Assembly: GCF_000974785.1 (NCBI RefSeq)
Contig: NZ_BBWV01000004.1
Location: forward strand, 310,001-374,000
DNA length: 64,000 bases
Source of the DNA: Flavihumibacter petaseus NBRC 106054
Lineage (GTDB): Bacteria > Bacteroidota > Bacteroidia > Chitinophagales > Chitinophagaceae
Direction: 5' to 3'
In this document: piece after piece, positions 25,797 through 33,538 of the stretch
Layout of the letters: every line of letters starts with the position of its first letter
How positions within the stretch are numbered: position 1 is the first letter of the stretch
Notes under the pieces: model-generated
The model's database searches: none
Told to the model about the DNA's origin: nothing
The model's input: the letters and a program-made list of their open reading frames with translations, nothing else
Translations under genes and position numbers: made by a program

Positions 25797-27011
25797 CTAT
25801 TTCTCTCTAAGCTGCACAGACATGCGGCGGTCAGGCCTGCGTTCATCTTCCGATGCAGTGGCCGCAACTTTGGCGAATTCAGAGCCATACCCTTCTGCTC
25901 CCAGCAACTGCGCAGCATTAGCTCCTGTTGCTTTAATGGCAGCCAGTACAGCATCGGCTCTTTCCTGGCTCAGCTTCTTATTGGCAGCCTCATTACCGGT
26001 TTTGTCGGTGTAACCCCCTATTTTGATTTTGGCTTTAGGATAAGCTTTCAGTATCGTAGCGATATTGTTGATTTGTCGCATACTGCTTTCTGTTAGTTTG
26101 GCGCTGTTCACATCAAAATTAACATCATCAAAATCAAACCATTTATCCTTTCCTGCTTCACAAGCTGCGTCATTCAGACAGGTTACCAGGCCATACTCAA
26201 ATCCGCCCTGGTGAACATCTATTTCAGTACCGTCTGCGAGCTTCAGTTTTAATCCTGAAGCAGCGGGTTTAACCGGTTCTTCTACTACTGCCTTTGCCGT
26301 ATCCGCAACTACTGGTTCGGTGGCATGTTCCGTCTCCTTGTGTCCTCCGCCACATCCCTTCACGAGATAGAGCAGCAAGGCCACCGCTGCGATACCCAGT
26401 AAAAGCGGCATCAGCCAGGAGCCAGATTTTTTGGGAGGCTCGTGGTGCTGGTGCATCGTTGCCGTACGTGCCGGTTCGGATGTTCCTCCGAACAGCCCGG
26501 AGAGCCCCAGTCCGGCCGGGAGGGCACTCAAAATGCTGTTTTTCTGGCTGGTGAGTGATGAAAGCAATCCGGAAGCGGAAAGGCCGTTGTCTGAGGCGTT
26601 TTTACCCAGCAGCCCCAGTATCAGCGGTGCAACAGAACCCAGCAGGGATGCTGCCGAAGAGCCTTTGATTCCAGCCCATTGCGCTACCGTATTGGCAATA
26701 TGCCCCACCTTGTCGCCAAAGATCCCGGAAAGCATTCCCGGTGCATAGTCAGGTATACCGCCACCGGAATGGCTGAATGTGTTGCCCAGGTTATCCAGGA
26801 TTCCACCACTGAACGCCTTTTTGGCAAGATCAAAGATGGTATTGGCACCACCAGTTTCTGCCTTCTGAACAATGCCGGCCAATGCTGCGGGAACCATGCC
26901 ACTGGCGGCTTTCGCAAGCGAGGAGTCAGATTCGCCCAGATAGGAAGCGGCCTTGCCGATCATATCCGGTGTGAGATAACCTTTTACTGCATCAAGAATG
27001 TTGAATGCCAT
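25797..27011 (-). CDS. DUF937 / OmpA-domain membrane protein
   Basis: Starts MAFNILDAVKGYL at 27011 (404 aa). The N-terminal ~165 residues are a DUF937 domain, rich in Gly/Ala/Ser with repeated helical segments; a membrane segment follows (MPLLLGIAAVALLLYLV, about residue 205); then a linker and a C-terminal OmpA domain with FDVNSAKLTESSMRQINNIA, KIGGYTDKTGNEAANKKLSQERADAV and a final RRPDRRMSV, a peptidoglycan-binding fold. The membrane segment would place OmpA in the periplasm and DUF937 in the cytoplasm. The joint function is unknown. Confidence 0.85.
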   Translation of the reverse strand: MAFNILDAVKGYLTPDMIGKAASYLGESDSSLAKAASGMVPAALAGIVQKAETGGANTIFDLAKKAFSGGILDNLGNTFSHSGGGIPDYAPGMLSGIFGDKVGHIANTVAQWAGIKGSSAASLLGSVAPLILGLLGKNASDNGLSASGLLSSLTSQKNSILSALPAGLGLSGLFGGTSEPARTATMHQHHEPPKKSGSWLMPLLLGIAAVALLLYLVKGCGGGHKETEHATEPVVADTAKAVVEEPVKPAASGLKLKLADGTEIDVHQGGFEYGLVTCLNDAACEAGKDKWFDFDDVNFDVNSAKLTESSMRQINNIATILKAYPKAKIKIGGYTDKTGNEAANKKLSQERADAVLAAIKATGANAAQLLGAEGYGSEFAKVAATASEDERRPDRRMSVQLREK

Positions 27012-27157
27012 AGCAATCCGATTTTGATTGTTGAATGATGTATGTTTCCTACGGGGCGGGAGCATTACCAATCGGAGCCTGGGAGGTCACACAAATTATT
27101 GAAAAATATCATCAATCGAGTCCGGCAGGGAAAATAATATACTGGTAACAGGGGGGC

Positions 27158-27865
27158 TTATCCGATGCTCAGGAAACGGTTTAACCGGAGGATCATTTCC
27201 GGATCGGGACAATTGTTGAGCCACTGTTCTTTCTCAGACAGCCGGCAAACACCCGGATAATCATTCCGCCACGACCCCATTTCATCAATCACCTGGAAAT
27301 GAAGGTGGGGAGGCCAATGGCCATTTTCCGCGGGTGAGCCGAACTGCGCTATTTCCTGACCTCGGTTCACATACTGCCCTACAGCAAATCTGCTCAGGTC
27401 GGCATGTGACAGGTGGCCGTATAGGGTAAAAAAATTGCTGCCTTCCAGTTGATGATCTATGATCATCATGGCACCATAATCGCCCATGGCAGGGTGATTG
27501 GCTACTGCGTGTACCATCCCGCCCATAAATGCAAATACCGGTGATCCTGCAGCGCCCCAGATATCTGTCCCCAGGTGCAGCCTGCGTGGCTCTTCTCCCG
27601 GTACGGGTTGAAAGATCCTGCTACGCTGGTAAAAAGGCCTGTACTCACCATATCCGCCGACGAGGTAGCGCGCTCCTTGTTCCGCGCGATAGTTTTCTAT
27701 AAAGCTGGTGAATGCCGTGGTATCATCGATAATCCCATCCGGTAATTGCAACCCCTCAGGAGAGAGGTCAAGTTTAACCAGGCGGTCATTGTCTGCATCA
27801 AATTCAATAACCGGATGAAAAGTGGACTGATATCGGAGCAGTAGTGTTAATAATCTCGAGGGCAT
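27158..27865 (-). CDS. M23-family metallopeptidase-like protein
   Basis: 235 aa starting MPSRLLTLLL at 27865. The LytM/M23 fold is recognised by HLGTDIWGAAGSPVFAFMGG (first zinc His and Asp), DYGAMMIIDH and WPPHLHFQV (catalytic HxH). These endopeptidases cut peptidoglycan peptides, but no signal peptide is visible here, so a cytoplasmic or non-classical role is possible. A TATATTTG element 3 nt before the ATG covers an upstream in-frame ATG and so excludes it. It follows treF by 12 nt but has its own promoter. Confidence 0.8.
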   Translation of the reverse strand: MPSRLLTLLLRYQSTFHPVIEFDADNDRLVKLDLSPEGLQLPDGIIDDTTAFTSFIENYRAEQGARYLVGGYGEYRPFYQRSRIFQPVPGEEPRRLHLGTDIWGAAGSPVFAFMGGMVHAVANHPAMGDYGAMMIIDHQLEGSNFFTLYGHLSHADLSRFAVGQYVNRGQEIAQFGSPAENGHWPPHLHFQVIDEMGSWRNDYPGVCRLSEKEQWLNNCPDPEMILRLNRFLSIG

Positions 27866-27868
27866 GAT

Positions 27869-27876
27869 CAAATATA
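27869..27876 (-). promoter_or_regulatory. Promoter -7 element of the M23 gene (TATATTTG)
   Basis: Exact TAnnTTTG in the 12-nt gap after treF, 3 nt before ATG 27865. Confidence 0.6.
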
Positions 27877-27877
27877 G

Positions 27878-29458
27878 TTATTGCCGGAGCCATTGCGTCA
27901 GTGCGAGGTAAACGCCATTGCTCCAGCCAAAGCCATCCTGTGACGCATATTCACCACCACCCGCGGCTTTATTCAGATCAGCCACATTGTATTTCTCCAT
28001 CATTTTACCGGTCTCTTTAAATACTTTTTCATTCAGCTTTGTCCACCTGGTGGCGATATCCCTTGCCAGTGCTATCTGACCGGCTCTTGCGAGCCCGCTT
28101 ACTGCCATCCATTCAAGCGGCGCCCATCCGTTCGGAGCATCCCATTGTTCGCCGGTATTGTATTCCGAAGTCTGCAATCCCCCGGGCTGCAATAATTTTT
28201 CGCGTACGATCACCGCTGCCTGACTCCCCTGTAAACTGAGATAACCCTGACGGTCAGGAAAGAAACAAAAAGGATACAGGCCGGCAATGGTGATGGCGTT
28301 GGTCATTTTTCCCTTTCGGAACTGGTAGTCGGTATAAAATTTCAGTGTACTGTTCCAGCAATATTTGTCAATGGCCTGACGGCGCTTTTCAGCTTTTTCA
28401 CGGAATAACGTTGCCGTGGAATCATCTTTCACCATAGCACGTGATCTTGCAATAACGGATTCCAGGTTGTACAACAGGCTGTTCAGGTCAACAGGAACAA
28501 TGTCTGTGGTTTCGATTGTAATGATGTTCTGATGATCAGTAAACCAACGGCTGCTGAAGTCGATGCCGCTGGTGGCTCCGGCCCGCAGATGCTGGTACAT
28601 GACGACTTTATTCCGGTTGGAACGTTGTGCGGTTTCCACATCTTCGCGATAGCTTTCCTGCCTGGGTACTGTGCTTTCATCCCAGTTGCGGTTCAGCACA
28701 GTGCCATCCTTTAGTTTCACTACATATTTAAGCGCACTTCCCGGTTTAACTTCTGCCTCTCCATCCATAAAATAGGCATACTCCTTTTCCATCGCAGGCA
28801 AGTAATCCACCAGTACCTGATCGCCTTTAACCGATGCCAGCAATTCAACCATCATGGCAAAGAATGGCGGCTGCGACCGGCTGAGGTAATACGTGCGGTT
28901 GCCATTGGGGATGTGCCCGTAGGTATTGATAAGGTAAGCGAAATTCTTTACCATGCTCTCCATGAGTTCATGTTCACCGGATACTTTCAGACCAAGCATC
29001 GTGAAATAGGAATCCCAGTAATAAATCTCACGGAATCTTCCGCCGGGAACGATATACGGATTGGGAAGCGGCAGCAGAGAAGAACCTTTTACCTGTTGAT
29101 CAGGCTCGCGGCGCAATACCTTCCAGAGTTTCGTGATGTGGGTGGTGATGTCTTCATCCGGCGGCGTAACGTACGACTCCGTCGGGCTCTTCGGAATGTC
29201 AAAATTCTCTTCCACAAACAATTGCAGTGAAAGGCGGATCGCAGGATTCTTTTTTATGGCAAGATAATCCCGTACAATTTCTACAGGATCCCGTTTGGGT
29301 ATACAGTCCACAAAGGTTTTTCCGTCAGGAAAGATCTTACTCATCTGAACATCCGTAAACAGTTGTCCATACACCTGGTCAGGAGTTGGCGGAATGGTCT
29401 GTGCATGTGTCAGACAAAACGATACACAACAACCCAAGGTGAGCAAGATCTGTTTCAT
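27878..29458 (-). CDS. treF-like: Secreted trehalase, GH37
   Basis: Hydrolyses alpha,alpha-trehalose to two glucoses by inversion. The ATG at 29458 starts a signal peptide (MKQILLTLGCCVSFCLTHAQ), so the enzyme is periplasmic, like TreA. 526 aa. Both family signatures are present: PGGRFREIYYWDSY and QWDAPNGWAP, and the end motif GGGEYASQDGFGWSNGV. The proposed acid Asp300 lies in TSGIDFSSRW, where the usual motif is ESGWDFSSRW, and Glu488 lies in EKYN instead of EKYD: the catalytic residues are kept but neighbours differ. It follows the GH65 gene by 16 nt, same operon. Confidence 0.9.
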   Translation of the reverse strand: MKQILLTLGCCVSFCLTHAQTIPPTPDQVYGQLFTDVQMSKIFPDGKTFVDCIPKRDPVEIVRDYLAIKKNPAIRLSLQLFVEENFDIPKSPTESYVTPPDEDITTHITKLWKVLRREPDQQVKGSSLLPLPNPYIVPGGRFREIYYWDSYFTMLGLKVSGEHELMESMVKNFAYLINTYGHIPNGNRTYYLSRSQPPFFAMMVELLASVKGDQVLVDYLPAMEKEYAYFMDGEAEVKPGSALKYVVKLKDGTVLNRNWDESTVPRQESYREDVETAQRSNRNKVVMYQHLRAGATSGIDFSSRWFTDHQNIITIETTDIVPVDLNSLLYNLESVIARSRAMVKDDSTATLFREKAEKRRQAIDKYCWNSTLKFYTDYQFRKGKMTNAITIAGLYPFCFFPDRQGYLSLQGSQAAVIVREKLLQPGGLQTSEYNTGEQWDAPNGWAPLEWMAVSGLARAGQIALARDIATRWTKLNEKVFKETGKMMEKYNVADLNKAAGGGEYASQDGFGWSNGVYLALTQWLRQ

Positions 29459-29474
29459 ATATGATGTTTGGAGC

Positions 29475-31520
29475 TTATTGTACAGTATAAGTCTTTTTAT
29501 CCGGACCAATGCCGGTCAGCGTCAGTTTTTTCCAGCCGGCAGGCAGCACAGTTTTCAACTGGGTGATGCCGGCAGGAGTAATATCCAGGCCTCCGAATCC
29601 CATCAGCACACTTTGCAGAACGCCACCAGCCCCGGTGGCAAAATAAGGGTTGGTGCCGCCTTTGGTTTCCGCCACAACCCGGAATGGGGGATTAAGGTTG
29701 GGTTCATATGACTCCCGGAACCAATGGAGCGCCTTGTCGCGGTCGCCGAGTCGGGCGTAAAGGGTGGTGAAAACCGCCTGGGTCATAGCGGGAGTGCCTG
29801 CATCGGGTACTCTCTGTTCATAATAGGCAAGGTCACGTTTAATAGCCGCAACATCCTTAATTTCTTTTAAAGGGTAAGCCAGCAGGTTAACATCGGCCTG
29901 TTTAATGCCCTCCCCCTGGTAACTGGCATGTTCGCGGGTAGTTCCATCAGGGAATTTGAGAATCGGAATATTCCTGGCTACCACCATCCAGTCGGGATCG
30001 GGGGACAGCCCAAGTATTTTTGCTGCGTCAGTGGCAAACTGAAGATTTGCTTTTGCTGCTGCATTAGTGAAGGCGTTGTTGTCAACATTCTCAGCCCATT
30101 CATCTGCCGCCACCACATTATTGATGGCATAGTTTCCCGGACCATTCCTTTCTACCCGGCTCGCCCAGAAATCTGCCGTGGCGGACAGGATTGGCCAGCC
30201 CTTTTCGCGAAGCCAGGTTTTATCTTGTGTTACGGCATAATAATTCCAGGCGGCAATGGCCACACATGCCGTGATATGGTGCTCGAAAGGCCCGCTCAAT
30301 GCCCATACCGGCGTTTCTTCCACGCCGGTGTCAGCGCTTTCCCAGGGAAACATGGCTCCCTTGTAGCCTTTGGAAAATGCATTCCGGCGCGCCGCTGCCA
30401 GTCGCTGGAAACGGTACTCTACCATACTTCGGGCGATTTCCGGATGCAATACCAGGATGGCCGGATACATCCAGAGTTCCGTATCCCAGAAAACATGCCC
30501 ATTGTATCCGAGCCCGCTCAATCCCATCGGCGAAGGCGAATATGCCGTCCCTTCCCGGGTGAAGGAATACAGGTGATACATCATCGAGTGAATATCCTGC
30601 TGCGCCTGGGGATCGCCTTCGATCCTGATATCACTTGTCCATAAATTTTTCCATGCCTCACGATGCAGCCGCAGGAGGCGGTCCTTCCCTTCCAGGCGGG
30701 CGAATATGGTCAGCCTTTCCGCTTCATTCAGCGGGTCATCATGATGGGCAGAAGTGATAGAAGAACCCGCAATGGCGAACTGGTAGGAATCGTTTGCCTT
30801 AACCTGCTTCGCAAATTTCATGAGGTGCATATTGTTGTCCCACATTTCATGAATCACCCGGGGTTCCTGCCCATGCGGTTCCCGGAACAGGAAACTGTTG
30901 CTGGCACATAGCAGGAGTTTTCCGGTTGGACTTTTCCCGGTGCTGGTCAACAGGCTCAATACTGCATGCGGCCGGTCGATTTCATTATAATAATTCTGCA
31001 CGTCGCGCAGCGCATCCGGCGCTTCCATTACACTTGCCACGCTGATCCTGCAATCCTGGCGGGCCTGAACAGAAACGTCCATCAATACCGTAAACGGCAA
31101 CTGCCGCAATGCGTAATAGGTATAAGAAACAGTGGCTTTTTCTCCCACATCAAAGGTGGTGGTAAACGCCCCCTCCTGCATGTTCAATGACTGGCGCAGG
31201 TTCTTTACTTTATCCGCTGAAATACGTACGCCGTCAACATCCAGCTGCATGTTCAACAGGTTAAATGAGCGCAGGAAATTACTTACCCTGCCCCTGCCAT
31301 ACTGATCATATGCACCTGCCAGCACCACATCCTTCACCCTGAATGGTTCGGGTGCAGAAACGATCCCGATCATGCCGTTGGCAACCGTAATACCAAAATA
31401 CCCCGATGGCTGAATGGAATCGGCTTTGATCAGCCACGGATCCGGTTGCTGGGAATAGAGAAGAAAAGGTAAAAACAGGAAGACGGGAACGGAAAATATT
31501 GATCGAATATATCGGGCCAT
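29475..31520 (-). CDS. Secreted GH65-family glycoside hydrolase
   Basis: 681 aa with a signal peptide (to about SQQ, residue 25). Features of GH65: NGHVFWDTELWMYPAILVLHPEIA, general-acid Glu474 in AADEWAENVDNN and IKQADVNLLAYPL. Glu618 in VAETKGGTNPYFATGAGG lies 144 residues after Glu474, the same spacing I recall for the acid and base pair (E472/E616) of the Flavobacterium johnsoniae GH65 kojibiose hydrolase, so a hydrolase rather than a phosphorylase is likely. Substrate may be trehalose, kojibiose or a related alpha-glucoside. First gene of the minus operon with treF; divergent from the SRPBCC pair across 62 bp. Confidence 0.85.
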   Translation of the reverse strand: MARYIRSIFSVPVFLFLPFLLYSQQPDPWLIKADSIQPSGYFGITVANGMIGIVSAPEPFRVKDVVLAGAYDQYGRGRVSNFLRSFNLLNMQLDVDGVRISADKVKNLRQSLNMQEGAFTTTFDVGEKATVSYTYYALRQLPFTVLMDVSVQARQDCRISVASVMEAPDALRDVQNYYNEIDRPHAVLSLLTSTGKSPTGKLLLCASNSFLFREPHGQEPRVIHEMWDNNMHLMKFAKQVKANDSYQFAIAGSSITSAHHDDPLNEAERLTIFARLEGKDRLLRLHREAWKNLWTSDIRIEGDPQAQQDIHSMMYHLYSFTREGTAYSPSPMGLSGLGYNGHVFWDTELWMYPAILVLHPEIARSMVEYRFQRLAAARRNAFSKGYKGAMFPWESADTGVEETPVWALSGPFEHHITACVAIAAWNYYAVTQDKTWLREKGWPILSATADFWASRVERNGPGNYAINNVVAADEWAENVDNNAFTNAAAKANLQFATDAAKILGLSPDPDWMVVARNIPILKFPDGTTREHASYQGEGIKQADVNLLAYPLKEIKDVAAIKRDLAYYEQRVPDAGTPAMTQAVFTTLYARLGDRDKALHWFRESYEPNLNPPFRVVAETKGGTNPYFATGAGGVLQSVLMGFGGLDITPAGITQLKTVLPAGWKKLTLTGIGPDKKTYTVQ

Positions 31521-31582
31521 GGCAGCTATTTTAACCGGTTGATAGTTAAATTTACCAACTGATTAATTTGTAAAGAGGAATT
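31521..31582. promoter_or_regulatory. Divergent promoter with palindrome AACCGGTT
   Basis: The 62-bp gap holds AACCGGTT (31533-31540), a CG-centred palindrome of the type bound by LacI-family regulators. TTG (31539-31541) and TTAATTTG (31563-31570), 21 nt apart, resemble the -33/-7 elements for the plus gene, so the palindrome would overlap its -33 box. Confidence 0.4.
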
Positions 31583-32548
31583 ATGTTAAAAGGGCGAAAG
31601 TTTTTATTGATCTTATTCCTCGGTTTGCTGAGCATGCTGGTACTTTTATCAGTAAGTCTGCCCCTTGACTTCATTACACGGGCATCCGTTCCGTTCACGA
31701 TGACACGCACCATTGAACAACTTCAGGACCCTCACCGCATGATGAAATGGATTCTGCCATATGCCGATCAGGACTCAGGTAGCGTTAAGGCTTTCAAAGC
31801 TGGCCGGCCTGGTATCCGGTACAAGACTGACAGCGTTGTACTGATGACGGCAAAACCTGAAAGTGCAACATTGGCTTTCACCCGGGATGGCAAGGAAAAG
31901 CAATATGATTTTCTGGTTACCAGAGACAGGAGGGACACACGGCGTTGCAATGTTACACTGACTATTACCACCACCCTTTGGAAAAGACTGATCGACCGTG
32001 ACCCCATTGATGTAGAAGTGATCAAAAGCATGGGAAACCTTAGTCGCTATGTCAATGACACCCGGCTGTTTTATGGATACGCGATAAGGGAAGGCCGCGT
32101 AAAAGACAGTATACTTATTTCCCTGACCACCGCAGTGCCCGTTACCGACGAATATTTAAGGTCGGGAAAACTGTTTGACTCACTGATCAGGTTCACACAA
32201 TTAAAATCGTTGCGGTATAACGGAAACCGTTATTTTCACCGCCAATACCTCGAGCACGACAGCGTTCAGATTACGGCCAGCATTGGTGTTAAAAGCCTTT
32301 TCGAACCGGAACCTGGCGACGGACTAAACAAGAAGTTCTTGCCTTTTGGTGAAAAGCAACTTGAAATTGAGTACAGGGGACCTTACCAGGATGTTACCGG
32401 TGCCTACAAAGCGCTTGAAAATTATAAAAGGGACCACGCCATTATCAATTCCGGCTTACCCCTTGAATTGTACAGCAGTCCCGGATTTGGTTTTGACTCC
32501 TCAGACACCGTCAGCCTGATGCTCTGCCTGCCTTTCACCGAGAATTAA
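31583..32548 (+). CDS. Membrane-anchored SRPBCC/GyrI-like protein, copy A
   Basis: 321 aa with one N-terminal membrane anchor (LLILFLGLLSMLVLLSVSL). The middle part looks like a degenerate SRPBCC (START-like) domain, with RTIEQLQDPHRMMKWILPY in place of the usual helix, and the C-terminal third fits a GyrI-like effector-binding fold (EYRGPYQDVTGAYKALENYKRDHAI ... VSLMLCLPF). It aligns along its length with the next gene, so they are paralogs. Small-molecule binding is inferred from the fold only. A weak GAGG precedes the ATG by 5 nt. Located between the two halves of the sugar-utilization locus. Confidence 0.6.
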   Translation: MLKGRKFLLILFLGLLSMLVLLSVSLPLDFITRASVPFTMTRTIEQLQDPHRMMKWILPYADQDSGSVKAFKAGRPGIRYKTDSVVLMTAKPESATLAFTRDGKEKQYDFLVTRDRRDTRRCNVTLTITTTLWKRLIDRDPIDVEVIKSMGNLSRYVNDTRLFYGYAIREGRVKDSILISLTTAVPVTDEYLRSGKLFDSLIRFTQLKSLRYNGNRYFHRQYLEHDSVQITASIGVKSLFEPEPGDGLNKKFLPFGEKQLEIEYRGPYQDVTGAYKALENYKRDHAIINSGLPLELYSSPGFGFDSSDTVSLMLCLPFTEN

Positions 32549-32584
32549 GCACTAAGCAACAGAAACATATCATTTAACTTTTGC

Positions 32585-33538
32585 ATGCGTTCCAAGAAAA
32601 TTTTAATCACTGTTTCAGCTGCATTGATTGCAGCCGTTCTCCTCACTTTATTTATTCCGGTCAAAAAACAATATACGGCCCGTATACCCCTGCCGATCGA
32701 ACGCACTGTTGCACAGCTGGCAGCAGTTGAAAACGTGCAAAAGTGGTTCACACCATTCACCCAGTCCAATCCCGGTTCCGGTTCCGGAAAGGCATCCGGT
32801 CAGTGGGAACTCACATCGGGCGACTACAGCCTGAAGATCGCTGGTGCAAACTCATTTTATGTGGCACTGTCCTTCAGTAACAAATCTCAAACCGCAATGC
32901 TGAATTTCCAGGTAAACCCCGATTCAGGTTATATGGACATGTCACGTATTACCCTGACGGTGAAAAGGAATATATGGGGTGCAATCAGCGGTAGAAACGA
33001 GCTGTTGGAAACAGCCATTGCGAATCTTTCCGCCCTGGAAACCTATACAGGGAATAACAGGAGGCTTTATGGACTTGACATCAAACATGAGCTTGTAAAG
33101 GATTCTGCTTACCTGTATACAAAAAGGACCATCGGCCAGACCGGATTGGGACAAACGGCTTCAACGCTCTGCAGGCAGCTTACAGATTTTGCAAACAAAA
33201 ATCATCTTGAAATTGCGGGATCGCCCATCATCAATATCAAACAGGTCGGAACAGATAGCACCCAGGTATCCGCGGGATTGCCGATTCATACCTATATCTA
33301 TCTCGCTCCCGGCAATATCATTCAATACCGACAAATGCCGTTCGGTAAAAAGCTACTGGAGGCTCCTTTCAAAGGAGGCTACCGCGACCTGCCAGCCGCT
33401 TTCGACAAATTGAAAAGCTACGCTGATGACCACCGGCTGACCATAATGGCCATCCCCTATGCCAAATACACAGGTGAACAGATTGATTTTGCTGACGGTG
33501 ATCTGATCGACTTTACCGTATATTTCCCGGTAGACTGA
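32585..33538 (+). CDS. Membrane-anchored SRPBCC/GyrI-like protein, copy B
   Basis: 317 aa, paralog of the preceding gene 36 nt upstream. One N-terminal anchor (ILITVSAALIAAVLLTLFIPV), SRPBCC-like middle with IERTVAQLAAVENVQKWFTPF, and a clear GyrI-like end: EAPFKGGYRDLPAAFDKLKSYADDH ... YAKYTGEQ ... DFTVYFPV. Proteins of this layout are common in Bacteroidota and uncharacterised. Its last 26 bases overlap the 3' end of the convergent propeller gene. Confidence 0.65.
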   Translation: MRSKKILITVSAALIAAVLLTLFIPVKKQYTARIPLPIERTVAQLAAVENVQKWFTPFTQSNPGSGSGKASGQWELTSGDYSLKIAGANSFYVALSFSNKSQTAMLNFQVNPDSGYMDMSRITLTVKRNIWGAISGRNELLETAIANLSALETYTGNNRRLYGLDIKHELVKDSAYLYTKRTIGQTGLGQTASTLCRQLTDFANKNHLEIAGSPIINIKQVGTDSTQVSAGLPIHTYIYLAPGNIIQYRQMPFGKKLLEAPFKGGYRDLPAAFDKLKSYADDHRLTIMAIPYAKYTGEQIDFADGDLIDFTVYFPVD

